A DNA stretch of 64,000 nucleotides, from assembly GCF_025466085.1 (NCBI RefSeq), contig NZ_JANLOD010000074.1, positions 124,001 to 188,000 on the forward strand, written 5' to 3'. Under the pieces are notes generated by a model, which was not told the DNA's origin, searched no databases, and saw only the letters and a program-made list of their open reading frames with translations. Both the position numbers and the translations under genes were made by a program. Source of the stretch: Pseudomonas sp. 14P_8.1_Bac3. GTDB lineage: Bacteria; Pseudomonadota; Gammaproteobacteria; Pseudomonadales; Pseudomonadaceae. How positions within the stretch are numbered: the first letter of the stretch is position 1; each line of letters begins with the position of its first letter. Below are positions 8,613 through 17,279 of this stretch, in pieces.

Positions 8613-9676
8613 CAGTCACCGTCGTTGGCGTTGAAGCCCAGTTGGATGCCCAGCGCCTTGGCCAGCTCGCCTTCGTGCAGGCGATGGACGACGTTGAGGC
8701 TGTCGTAGAGATCGTTGAGTTGCTGGCGCCCGGCGTCGTCGTTGAGCATTTCGGTCAACGAACGCTGGTTGCTGGCAAACAGTTTCAGAGAGGCGGCGTA
8801 GGCCGCGTCGATCTTGTCGGCCAACGGCTTCTGCTCGCTCGGCAGCAGACCGCGCAGGCCCTTGTTGTCGACGCCTTCCCACACGGTTTTAGCCGCGGCG
8901 AGGCTGGCTTCGAGGCCGGCCAGGGACGACTGGCTGCGCCATGCATCGGCCTGGAAGGGTTGCGGCACGCCCTTGCTCTGGCGGCCCATCGGCGTGCCGA
9001 GTTTTTTCTTCAGGCTGTCGAGCGCGGTGACCTGCACGCGCAGGAGATCGGCAATGGCTTCGTGGGAATCGGCGTAGCGCTGGTTCGGAAACTTGCTCAT
9101 CTGCGCGAGCATGCCGTCGGTGTTGTTCCAGCTTTTCAGAATGTCTTCGGCCAGCAGTTTCTGGCGCTCGCCAATCGCTTTCAGCAACGGGCAATACTTG
9201 GCTTTCTGCGCGTCGTTGGCGACGTCCGGCTTGCTGTCGAACAGGATGTATTCATAGGCGGACAAGCCTTGCACCACCACGCTGGACTTGGCCAGCGCTT
9301 CGGCATCGATCTGCGGCTGGGCGCTGACCAGTTGCTCGACCTGACGGCCGACGAGGTTTTTCTTGTCCGGCCAGAACTGCACCTGCCAGGCGCGATTGCC
9401 TTCGGCCAGCGGACCGATCAGCAGCGGTTGCAGCTCGGCCCAGGCTTTCTGCGCGTGCAGGAAGTCGGCGCGGGCGGTGTCGAGGTTTTCCTTGCCTTCG
9501 CAGTAGGCCAGGGCGCTGACCGCCAACTGGCGATCGGCCTCGACCCAGCGGGTGTAGGTCGGCAGGATCACCGACTTGGCAATGGCCGCCGAGGTGACGG
9601 CCTGCGGATCCTGCGGTGAACAGGCGCCGAGGGCGAGGGCGGCGAGGCTGGTGAACAACAATTTGGGGCGGAACAT
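8612..9676 (-). CDS. Imelysin-like lipoprotein (iron-regulated, EfeO/IrpA superfamily)
   Basis: A 354-residue lipoprotein with signal peptide and lipobox LGAC (Cys19), then an all-helical imelysin fold. Imelysins carry a GxHxxE motif thought to bind metal. The equivalent here reads GLSAYEYILFD, so the histidine is missing though the Glu is kept, unlike IcmP encoded further along. It may therefore bind metal differently or act as a partner subunit. It lies 27 bp after the di-haem gene and overlaps the DUF1513 gene. It corresponds by position to PA4372. Location: periplasmic side of a membrane. Confidence 0.82.
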   Translation of the reverse strand: MFRPKLLFTSLAALALGACSPQDPQAVTSAAIAKSVILPTYTRWVEADRQLAVSALAYCEGKENLDTARADFLHAQKAWAELQPLLIGPLAEGNRAWQVQFWPDKKNLVGRQVEQLVSAQPQIDAEALAKSSVVVQGLSAYEYILFDSKPDVANDAQKAKYCPLLKAIGERQKLLAEDILKSWNNTDGMLAQMSKFPNQRYADSHEAIADLLRVQVTALDSLKKKLGTPMGRQSKGVPQPFQADAWRSQSSLAGLEASLAAAKTVWEGVDNKGLRGLLPSEQKPLADKIDAAYAASLKLFASNQRSLTEMLNDDAGRQQLNDLYDSLNVVHRLHEGELAKALGIQLGFNANDGD

Positions 9677-9703
9677 GTCGGGCTCCCGATTCTTTATTAG
9701 TGT

Positions 9704-11131
9704 TTAAAGAGAATTCAAAAACGCCAGCAACGCAGCACGCTGCTCGGCGTTGAAAGACAAGACCTGTTGCTGCGCCGCTTTCGCCTCGCCGCCATGCCAA
9801 AGCACGGCTTCGAGCAGATTGCGGGCGCGGCCGTCATGAAGGAACTGGGTGTGGCCACTGACCGCCTGCGTCAGGCCGATGCCCCACAACGGCGGGGTGC
9901 GCCAGTCGCGGCCACCGGCCTGGAACTCGGTGCGGTTGTCGGCCAGGCCGTCGCCCATGTCGTGCAGCAGCAGATCGCTGTACGGGCGAATCACTTGATT
10001 GGCCAGTTCAGGTTCGGCGGCGTTGGCGGCGGTCGTGTATTTCGGCGTATGACAGGACTGGCAACCGGCCTGGAAAAACAGATTCTTGCCGGCCAGCACT
10101 TGCGGCGTGCCAACATCGCGGCGGGCCGGTACGGCGAGGTTGCGGCTGTAGAACAGCACCAGGCGCAGGATGTTGTCGCTGACTTCCGGCTCGCCCTCCG
10201 GGCCGTTGCCGTTGGGCGCCTGCTGGCAAGCGGTTTGCGCGGCGGTGCAGTCATCGAACGGTCTCAGGCGGGTGGTGAGGCCCATATCACCAGAGAACGC
10301 GTGAACGTTTTGTTGATTGAGGTTGGGTTGCCCGGCCTTCCAGCCAAAGCGCCCGAGCACGGTTTTCTGCTGGGCGTCGTCCCAGACCCGGTTCGGCCGG
10401 CCGGCGATGCCGTTGTTTTCTTTGGCCTGCGCCTCGGCGTTGGCCAGGATCGCCTCGTCGGGGATCGCTTCGAGCAGGCCGAGGCCGATCATCGGCGGCG
10501 CGATTCGGGCCGAAAAACGGGTGTCGGGATGCATCGGGCCGTAGCCCAGCTGGGTGATGTTCAGGCGTGGTTGGCGCAACTCGACTTCGGTGCCGTCCTT
10601 GAAACGCACCGAGACCGGCGTGTAATCGACCCGTACCTTGCCTTCCGGGGTCACCCCAGGGATCGCCATGTCCTGGAATTGCCCGCCGTAGACCGGCTCC
10701 GGGACCACGCCGAGCTGTTCGATGACTTTGGCGTAGGCCGGCGCATCGGGGATCGACAGGCGCACCAGCATCGACACGGCATTCGTGGCATCCGGTGGTG
10801 GCGGATGCCCGCGGCCGTCCTTGATGTGGCAATTCTGGCAGGCGTTGGTGTTGAACAACGGACCGAGGCCGTCCCGGGCGGTGGTGGTCGACGGGGCGAT
10901 CACCCAGGGATTGCGGAAGAAACTGTTGCCGACGCTGAAGTCCACCCGCCGCGAGGGCGGCAGGTTGGCGGAAGGCAGGGAGAAAGCGTTCTGATCGGTC
11001 TTGCGCACGGTTGCGCTGCCACCGGACCGGGCTTCACCGGGTTCGGCCTTGGTAAAACGCGGGGCGTCATCGCAGGCACTCAGGCCCAGGGCCAGCAACA
11101 GTGCGGACAAGCGAAGAAGCAGCGAAGGCAT
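9704..11131 (-). CDS. Di-haem DUF1111 lipoprotein (putative periplasmic oxidoreductase)
   Basis: A 475-residue protein of the DUF1111 'di-haem oxidoreductase, putative peroxidase' family. A signal peptide with lipobox LSAC (Cys20) predicts a lipoprotein. Two CxxCH haem c sites are visible: CQNCH (98-102) and CQSCH (about 357-361). ATG 11131 is chosen because AGGAT precedes it and because it gives a normal signal peptide. It heads the operon with the imelysin-like and DUF1513 genes. Redox chemistry on iron at the cell surface is a plausible inference, not shown. Confidence 0.85.
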   Translation of the reverse strand: MPSLLLRLSALLLALGLSACDDAPRFTKAEPGEARSGGSATVRKTDQNAFSLPSANLPPSRRVDFSVGNSFFRNPWVIAPSTTTARDGLGPLFNTNACQNCHIKDGRGHPPPPDATNAVSMLVRLSIPDAPAYAKVIEQLGVVPEPVYGGQFQDMAIPGVTPEGKVRVDYTPVSVRFKDGTEVELRQPRLNITQLGYGPMHPDTRFSARIAPPMIGLGLLEAIPDEAILANAEAQAKENNGIAGRPNRVWDDAQQKTVLGRFGWKAGQPNLNQQNVHAFSGDMGLTTRLRPFDDCTAAQTACQQAPNGNGPEGEPEVSDNILRLVLFYSRNLAVPARRDVGTPQVLAGKNLFFQAGCQSCHTPKYTTAANAAEPELANQVIRPYSDLLLHDMGDGLADNRTEFQAGGRDWRTPPLWGIGLTQAVSGHTQFLHDGRARNLLEAVLWHGGEAKAAQQQVLSFNAEQRAALLAFLNSL

Positions 11132-11316
11132 CAGACATCCTGCAAGACGAGCAAAACAAGGGCGCAAAGTCTAACAGGGCAGGGGAGATTGAATAAGAGG
11201 AATTATCGTTTACTTGATCGGGAGCACGTCAGCGATCCCGACCGATAGATATGTACCGCACGGGGCCCACGGTGCAGCGGCAGCATGCCGGTTGTCTTTT
11301 ATCCGGAGTTTGCCCC
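11132..11316. promoter_or_regulatory. Divergent promoter region between the di-haem operon and the toxin-like gene
   Basis: 185 bp holding start signals for both directions. It has a weak Fur-like stretch (complement of 11191-11210, beginning GATAATTCC, only about 10 of 19 matches) and an inverted repeat TCGGGA/TCCCGA (11218-11241). Neither is firmly identified. Confidence 0.35.
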
Positions 11317-14300
11317 ATGCAACATGATGTTCAATCTTCCGCGCGGACCGCGTTGTCGAGCGCCCGAGTCAGTCCTGTCCAGACCCGCCTGCAAGACTCA
11401 CTCGCTGCGCTTGATATTCAGATGGCGGAACGGTTTGCGCCCAGGCCACATTTTCATGAGTTCGTCAGGCAGGCGTTCGCCAAACACTTCCCCATGCTGA
11501 AGCCGGCCGCCGATTTGCTGCGCTGCTTCATCCAGGTCGATGACCCGGCGCAGAAAGCCGACCTGCAAACGATACCGCCGAGCCTGATGGACGCCGTCGT
11601 GCGGCGCATCGTCAGCGGGCAGGCCTCGGATTATGCGCAGCGCAAAGCCAGTTTCCATTGCGCGAGCGATAGCGGTGGCGAAGCGTTGCCGTACACCGCG
11701 CTCACCCCCGAGGCGTTCGACACCTTTCTCGACCAGATGGCTGTCGGAGTGCCGGCGCAATACACCCGGTACCTGCAGCGCTACTGGACGCAAACCTGCA
11801 GCCCGACGGACCCGCGCACGTACAAGCAGTGGCTGGTGGACACCCGCATCAAGCAGCTGAAGGCCGAAGTCGCCCTGCTCAAGAACGACGGGCTGCTCAG
11901 TGTCAGCGCGGTCGGCCTGTTCGAAAAGGTCTTGCGCTACCCCGATGCGCAGGCCCGGCAGGCGTTGGAGGATTATCGCCCGTGCGTGTATGCGATTGCC
12001 CTGCGCGACAGCGCGGCGGATGTGATCACGCTGCACGGCGCGTTCATCCTCACCGCGCGGGACCCGCAGGACGCCGAAGTGCGCTGGGAAAGCGAGGTCA
12101 CCGCACCGGTGGTCCGGCCCGTCGAGCCGAATGCCAATGTCGGCACGGTGTTGCTGTTCACGCCGAACAATGGCCTGGAAGAATTCGAATCCCTGGCCAG
12201 CCTTGATCGCGAGTTGCATCGCCGTCTGAGCCACGCCATCGAGTTCGCCGCGTTGATCGCGCTGGTCGCTGACCAGGACCAGGCGCGCGTGATCACCCTT
12301 CAGGGCAAAGCCCCCGAGCGTGATCAGGTGAAATACCTCGAACGCCTGGATTCGCCCTTCGACTACGGCATCGAGTCGCAATGCCGGTTGATCCGGGCAA
12401 ACCTCGACTCGACCCTCGCCAGGTATGTGAAGCAGGGTGTGCACGCGGACATGGCGAACCTGCCTGCCGCCATCGACCGGGTAACCGATCTGCGCCGCGC
12501 CTTCGATATCCAGCCGATCATGGAGGCGCGGCTCAGGAAGCAGTGCAAGGCGCGGTTGATCGCTTTTCTGAAGGACGCGACTTCTTCGGATAAGCAGGCC
12601 TGGGCGGTTGCGTTCAAAAACTACGCCGAGGCGCTGAGCAGTCTGCCGGAGTACGAAGGCTTGCCGTCACTGGAGCAGTTCAGTGACCGCCGCGAACTGC
12701 TGGCCTACAGCAACCGGCAACTACGCGTCGCCCTTGAAGCGGAGCATGGCTTGACCGTGAACCCGGACGACGTCGTCGTGCACACCAAAGAGCCCGAACT
12801 GCCGATCAATGCGATTCCTTCGGGCGCACCGGGCACCTCCATTCGCGAGCCCGGCGAATTTCGCTACAAGCATCGTCAGCGGACGTTGACCGAGCTGGCG
12901 CTGGATAACATTTCCGGTATTGATCACAACTTCACTCGATACGCAAAACTGAGCCTGAAAACCGCCGTCGTCGGCGAGCCGAAAAAAACCGGTCCGTCCA
13001 AGCCGCCGGCAGCCGAAGCGCTGACGGCCTACGACGATTTGACTGTTGAGCAAGTCAAGAACTTGATCCGCACGACTAACGTCGGTCAGGCCCATCAGGA
13101 TTTCCTGAAGGCGAGCCTGGTCACTTCACCGGCGGCGCTGGCACGCAAGCAGTCCTTCGCCGGCCTCGTCGAGCGGCAACTGCGGCTGGATGCCCTGGAA
13201 GCCAAGATCAATGGCGATTTCCTGCCCGACCGGCTGGAACGTGGTTTCCATTGGGTGCAAGCGGTGCTCGATGCGCCGACGGACAGCGATCAGCGCAAAA
13301 CCGTGGAAGGCCACCGGGTCACCGTTCAATACCTGCAACTGCGCGGGCAGAGAGTGCGTGGCGTGCTGTTGTTTGCCACCGCGTCGGCCGGTACGGGCTC
13401 GATCGTTGTGTATACGCCAGGCGCGCCGGGCGGCCGGGCGTTTCATGAGTATCCGAAAGAGCGCCTGATGGTCGACTTCGTCCATAACAGTTCCTGGCGT
13501 GACTATCTGGTGGGGCGTGTGGATCGGGCGTTCCAGGCTCAGGTTCAGGCCACCTTGAAGGGCCGTGGCGATGTCTCGACGGTCAACATGACCAGCATCG
13601 CCAACAATGTGTTCGAGGACGCCTACGAGGTCGAGGCCAATTTTGCGATCAACGACGCAGCGGCTCAGGTCACGACTACGCACCAGACCAATGTCGAGAC
13701 GGGCCTGCTCATCACCACCACGGTGATCGATGTGTTGACCATGGTCTTGCCGGTGCATGTCACGCTGCCCCTCGGCATTGCCCGCAGCCTGATTTCCATT
13801 TTCAACGCGGTGGAGGCGGGGCAGATCGGTGATCGTGCCGGTGCCGCGCAGCACATCGTCCGGGCGCTGGCCGAATTTACCGGCGTGTTGATCGACGGGG
13901 TAATGGGCGCGGCGGTTCTACGTGGCGCCATCCCTGGCGCGACCCGCGTCGATGCGGGCGGGCGAAATCTGAATCCGCAAATGGCCCTCGGCAAAAAGCC
14001 TGACGGGCTGATCGAGCTCAAGGGTTGGGAAGGCAAGGGTATCTACTACAAGCGCGCGAAGGGCGACAACGCCAAGCGCTATTTTCTGAATGACCGCAAG
14101 CACTGGTATTCGATCATTGACGAGGGTTTTGAAGAGGCCTGGCGGATCAGGGATGCGCGCAAGCCGTTCCAGAAGCATTACTCGCCGATCCGCCGCACGG
14201 ACCAAGGACAATGGGAAATCGGCACGCATCCCGATGCGCCGGCGCTGGGCGGTATTTCGCCGCAGGATGCGCTGCGCAACCTGTATCCGTTCCTCGACGA

Positions 14301-15567
14301 GCACCAGGCCCGTCGGGTGTTCGAGGCCTTCAATTTTCCGCGGGGGCGTGAAGTCGAACTGGGGCTGAGTTTTGTCGAGCACCTGCGTTCCGGCACGGCG
14401 ACCTTGGCGTTCGCTCAATACATGCGGGTCAGTGACCAGATCCTGCGCATGCGACTGCTGGGGCACAGTGCACCGGCAGGTTTTTCCGGTGGGAGGGTGG
14501 CGCATGAGCCGACTGCACCGGTTGTGTCCGGGGGTGGTCCGAGCCAGCCACGCCCGCCCGCGCCTTTACCACCCGTTCGCATTCGGCCGCCCCAGGAAAA
14601 ATTCCTCGACTGGGGACAGCGTATCGAGGCGGGCGACCTCGAACAAGTCAATGCCGAGTTGGGCATTTATAAGCGCAAGGCTGTTGATCAGCGTCCGACA
14701 GGACCTGACTACATCAAGATTGATGACCACTACTACCCGATCCTGCCTTCGGGCGAATACGCGTCGCCCGATCTGGCCTTCATCTTCGACAACCGGATCG
14801 ACATCAACCATTTCGCCCAGTTTGAACACCTGATTTCGACGGATATGTTCAGTCAGCCGCGGCCGGTGTATTTCGCCCCTGTCGATAAACGCTGGGTCAA
14901 CTCGTTCAATCTGTCCTTCAATAAAACGATCACCAGCTACGTAGGCGATGCGTTTCCGACCTTCAGCTCCGTCAGCCGACAGCAGGTGGCTCAAACGCTG
15001 TTTGGCCAGGCGAATCCGAATGGTGTGACCGCATCGGGACTGGCCATCATCTTTCGGACGTTGAAGTCCTGGCGCGGACGTTCATTGGAATCGGGGTCGC
15101 TGGGTGACCCGCTGTCGTTGTTGCCCGTGACGCCCAAGAACGCGGCAGGCCAGTGGCTGCTGGAGAGCTATTCCGGCCCGTTCAATCGGTTGCGGCTGAG
15201 AACCGACGGAATCGAAACCTTGCTGCACGGAGTGATGCGCTCTGGAACGGAAGACTCCCTGCGCGCGCTGCTGAGCGAACGGCTGGTCAGCAGTGGCTAC
15301 GAGATAATCCCGGGCTATCGTCTCGGTTCGGAACTGTTATTCAAGCGTCCGGGACGAGCGCAATTGTTTTGGCTGACATCGCGCAGGGTGCTTGGTGATC
15401 TGGTCGATGGCAGCCAGTACGTGGCACCACGATCCGAGTTGATGGATGACGCAACGCGCACGCTGGTGACCCAGGCTCAGGCCGCCAATCAGTTTGTGTC
15501 GTTGGTGGGCGGTGTGCGTATACCGGTCGCGGGCGCGGCGGTGGAGGTTTTTGTCATTCGGGTTTGA
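11317..15567 (+). CDS. Very large DUF6543 / dermonecrotic-toxin-like protein
   Basis: A 1416-residue protein starting at ATG 11317 behind the SD CCGGAG; no signal peptide is visible. The N-terminal third has the layout I associate with Pseudomonas DUF6543 ('dermonecrotic toxin domain') proteins: RYWTQ...KQWLVD, GAFILTA, then VLLFTPNNGLEEF (residues about 275-290). A similar block recurs as IVVYTPGAPGGRAFHEYP (about 694-712), suggesting an internal repeat. Residues about 795-875 are hydrophobic helices rich in small residues (possible membrane-insertion segment). Then come a Tyr/Trp-rich part, a proline-rich linker (about 1072-1092) and an unrecognised C-terminal part of about 320 residues that could be the effector. 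It stands alone inside an otherwise conserved gene order and is closed by its own terminator. Toxin function is inferred. Confidence 0.7.
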   Translation: MQHDVQSSARTALSSARVSPVQTRLQDSLAALDIQMAERFAPRPHFHEFVRQAFAKHFPMLKPAADLLRCFIQVDDPAQKADLQTIPPSLMDAVVRRIVSGQASDYAQRKASFHCASDSGGEALPYTALTPEAFDTFLDQMAVGVPAQYTRYLQRYWTQTCSPTDPRTYKQWLVDTRIKQLKAEVALLKNDGLLSVSAVGLFEKVLRYPDAQARQALEDYRPCVYAIALRDSAADVITLHGAFILTARDPQDAEVRWESEVTAPVVRPVEPNANVGTVLLFTPNNGLEEFESLASLDRELHRRLSHAIEFAALIALVADQDQARVITLQGKAPERDQVKYLERLDSPFDYGIESQCRLIRANLDSTLARYVKQGVHADMANLPAAIDRVTDLRRAFDIQPIMEARLRKQCKARLIAFLKDATSSDKQAWAVAFKNYAEALSSLPEYEGLPSLEQFSDRRELLAYSNRQLRVALEAEHGLTVNPDDVVVHTKEPELPINAIPSGAPGTSIREPGEFRYKHRQRTLTELALDNISGIDHNFTRYAKLSLKTAVVGEPKKTGPSKPPAAEALTAYDDLTVEQVKNLIRTTNVGQAHQDFLKASLVTSPAALARKQSFAGLVERQLRLDALEAKINGDFLPDRLERGFHWVQAVLDAPTDSDQRKTVEGHRVTVQYLQLRGQRVRGVLLFATASAGTGSIVVYTPGAPGGRAFHEYPKERLMVDFVHNSSWRDYLVGRVDRAFQAQVQATLKGRGDVSTVNMTSIANNVFEDAYEVEANFAINDAAAQVTTTHQTNVETGLLITTTVIDVLTMVLPVHVTLPLGIARSLISIFNAVEAGQIGDRAGAAQHIVRALAEFTGVLIDGVMGAAVLRGAIPGATRVDAGGRNLNPQMALGKKPDGLIELKGWEGKGIYYKRAKGDNAKRYFLNDRKHWYSIIDEGFEEAWRIRDARKPFQKHYSPIRRTDQGQWEIGTHPDAPALGGISPQDALRNLYPFLDEHQARRVFEAFNFPRGREVELGLSFVEHLRSGTATLAFAQYMRVSDQILRMRLLGHSAPAGFSGGRVAHEPTAPVVSGGGPSQPRPPAPLPPVRIRPPQEKFLDWGQRIEAGDLEQVNAELGIYKRKAVDQRPTGPDYIKIDDHYYPILPSGEYASPDLAFIFDNRIDINHFAQFEHLISTDMFSQPRPVYFAPVDKRWVNSFNLSFNKTITSYVGDAFPTFSSVSRQQVAQTLFGQANPNGVTASGLAIIFRTLKSWRGRSLESGSLGDPLSLLPVTPKNAAGQWLLESYSGPFNRLRLRTDGIETLLHGVMRSGTEDSLRALLSERLVSSGYEIIPGYRLGSELLFKRPGRAQLFWLTSRRVLGDLVDGSQYVAPRSELMDDATRTLVTQAQAANQFVSLVGGVRIPVAGAAVEVFVIRV

Positions 15568-15581
15568 GCCTGATTTGGCCG

Positions 15582-15617
15582 CATGAAAAAGCCCCGAACA
15601 ATCGGGGCTTTTTCATG
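15582..15617. terminator. Bidirectional terminator between the toxin-like gene and icmP
   Basis: A perfect 16-bp stem (CATGAAAAAGCCCCGA with its complement) around loop ACAA, with A/T tracts on both sides, between convergent genes. Confidence 0.92.
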
Positions 15618-15639
15618 ACGCGTGACTGATCGGTGTGGA

Positions 15640-16992
15640 TCAGAACTCGTGGTCGGCGTTGTCCGGGTTCAAATCGCTGATGCCCAGCTTGCCGGCGGCG
15701 GCTTCGATCGAACCGGTCTGCTTGACCAGGGACGTGATGGCGTCGCGGACGATCTGGTTGCCAGCGGTGTTGCCCGCCGCGATCAACTGGTCGTAGTGCT
15801 CACCCTTGTTGGCGTGATCAACGATGACCTGCATCTTCGCTTCGGTGGCAGCCAGGTCGGCTTTCAGCGCGGTATCGGCAGCCGGGTCGGCCTTGGCCAC
15901 CAGGGACGACAGGCTGGCGCCGGTCAGTTTGGTGCCGTCGACGCGGGTGTATTCGCCCAGGTACACGTTACGAATGCCTTTGGCATCGTAGAACTGCGAG
16001 TTGTGGGTGTTGTCGCTGAAGCAGTCGTGTTCGTCTTCCGGAGAGTTGGCTTCCAGGGACACCTTCATGCGCTCGCCCGCCAGTTCGCCGAGGGACAGGC
16101 TGCCCATGCCGAACAGCATTTTGCGCAGGCCGGATTCAGCCGGTTCGGCTTCCAGGGTGGCGCGGTAGTTGTCGGCCACGTTCGGCTTCCAGTTACCGAC
16201 CATTTCTTCCAGGTCGCTGACCAGCAGCTGGGTCACGGATTTCAGGTAAGCACGACGACGATCGTTGTGACCACCGGTCGCGCCGGCGCCTTCCAGGTAG
16301 TCCGAGGCTGGACGGTTGCCGGCGCCAGGGCCGGTGCCGTTCAGGTCCTGGCCCCAGAGCAGGAATTCGATGGCGTGGTAGCCGGTGGCGACGTTGGCCT
16401 CGGCACCACCCAGCTCGTTCAGGCTGGCGAGTTTTTCCGGAGTGAGGTCTTTCACGTCGATCTTGTCTTCGCCGACCTGGACTTCGGTGTTGGCAATGAT
16501 ATTGGCCGTGGCGCCCGGGTTACCCAGTGCGTGCTCGTAGGATTTGTCGACGTAGTCGATCAGGCCTTCGTCCAGTGGCCAGGCGTTCACCTGACCTTCC
16601 CAGTCGTCGATGATGGTGTTGCCGAAACGGAACACTTCGCTCTGCAGGTAAGGAACGCGTGCAGCGACCCATGCAGCCCTGGCGGCTTTCAGGGTGTCGG
16701 CGTTCGGCTTCGCGAGGAAGGCGTCGATGGCGGTTTGCAGGGTTTTCGCGGTGGATTCGGCATCGCTGTAAACGGCGAAGACCATGTCGGCGTAATGCGC
16801 GACAACGGCTTTGGCGGCGGCTTCATCGACTTTGCCGTCAGCGGCGGCCGGCGCTGGTGCAGCAGCCGGGGCCGTGGTGGTAGCGGCTGGGGTCGGTGCC
16901 GGAGCGGCGGCTTTGTCTTTGCCTTCGCCACAACCGGCGAGGGAAATAGCGATGGCCAACAGACTGGCGGTAGCCAGAGGCATACGAATCAT
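15640..16992 (-). CDS. icmP: Imelysin family protein IcmP (iron-regulated lipoprotein)
   Basis: A 450-residue lipoprotein: signal peptide, lipobox LAGC (Cys20), an Ala/Pro-rich linker (about residues 30-55), then the imelysin helical domain. The GxHxxE motif is intact (GYHAIEFLLWGQD, about residues 203-215), and a second imelysin-type segment is LSLGELAGERM. PAO1 IcmP (PA4370) was named an insulin-cleaving protease, but the family is now viewed mainly as iron-regulated and possibly iron-binding. ATG 16992 is preferred over 17001 because AGGA sits 8 bp upstream. A perfect dyad resembling a Fur box lies in front. The toxin-like gene separates it from the rest of the cluster. Confidence 0.87.
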   Translation of the reverse strand: MIRMPLATASLLAIAISLAGCGEGKDKAAAPAPTPAATTTAPAAAPAPAAADGKVDEAAAKAVVAHYADMVFAVYSDAESTAKTLQTAIDAFLAKPNADTLKAARAAWVAARVPYLQSEVFRFGNTIIDDWEGQVNAWPLDEGLIDYVDKSYEHALGNPGATANIIANTEVQVGEDKIDVKDLTPEKLASLNELGGAEANVATGYHAIEFLLWGQDLNGTGPGAGNRPASDYLEGAGATGGHNDRRRAYLKSVTQLLVSDLEEMVGNWKPNVADNYRATLEAEPAESGLRKMLFGMGSLSLGELAGERMKVSLEANSPEDEHDCFSDNTHNSQFYDAKGIRNVYLGEYTRVDGTKLTGASLSSLVAKADPAADTALKADLAATEAKMQVIVDHANKGEHYDQLIAAGNTAGNQIVRDAITSLVKQTGSIEAAAGKLGISDLNPDNADHEF

Positions 16993-17050
16993 GGCGAACA
17001 TCCTGCTTCGAGAGGGGGTGGAATGGCGCAGCACGCGCGCAAAACTGCGA

Positions 17051-17075
17051 CATAATGCAAATCTTTCGCATTATG
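17051..17075. promoter_or_regulatory. Perfect dyad upstream of icmP, candidate Fur operator
   Basis: CATAATGC and GCATTATG are exact inverted copies 9 bases apart, 59 bp before the icmP start. A register against the 19-bp Fur consensus gives 12 matches. Iron control fits what is known of imelysins. The dyad is seen; Fur is inferred. Confidence 0.55.
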
Positions 17076-17150
17076 TGTAAAGGGTTGTGGTTGTAAATAT
17101 TTCTTATTCACGGATTGGTTGTGACAGGTAGGAACGATCGCGGCTCGTTT

Positions 17151-17271
17151 CCTGTAGGAGCGAGCTTGCTCCGGGCGGCGTTTCGACGATGAGCCTGGGA
17201 ACGACGCGGGGTGTCAGGTTTCCATCGTCATCGTTGACGACCATCGCGAGCTAGCTCGCTCCTACAGGGGG
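17151..17271. repeat. REP pair (REPIN)
   Basis: Inverted arms of the CTGTAGGAGCGAGCTTGCTC type, the left arm followed by CGGGCGGCGTT, between icmP and bifA. It ends 9 bp from the bifA stop. Confidence 0.85.
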
Positions 17272-17279
17272 TCGTGTGA

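Noticed and set aside
11191..11210. Fur box before the di-haem operon
   Set aside because: Only about 10 of 19 positions fit and there is no dyad, much weaker than the site before icmP; mentioned only as a weak possibility.
9767..11248. Long open frame (493 codons) on the plus strand
   Set aside because: Antisense to the di-haem lipoprotein gene, which has two CxxCH sites and a lipobox.
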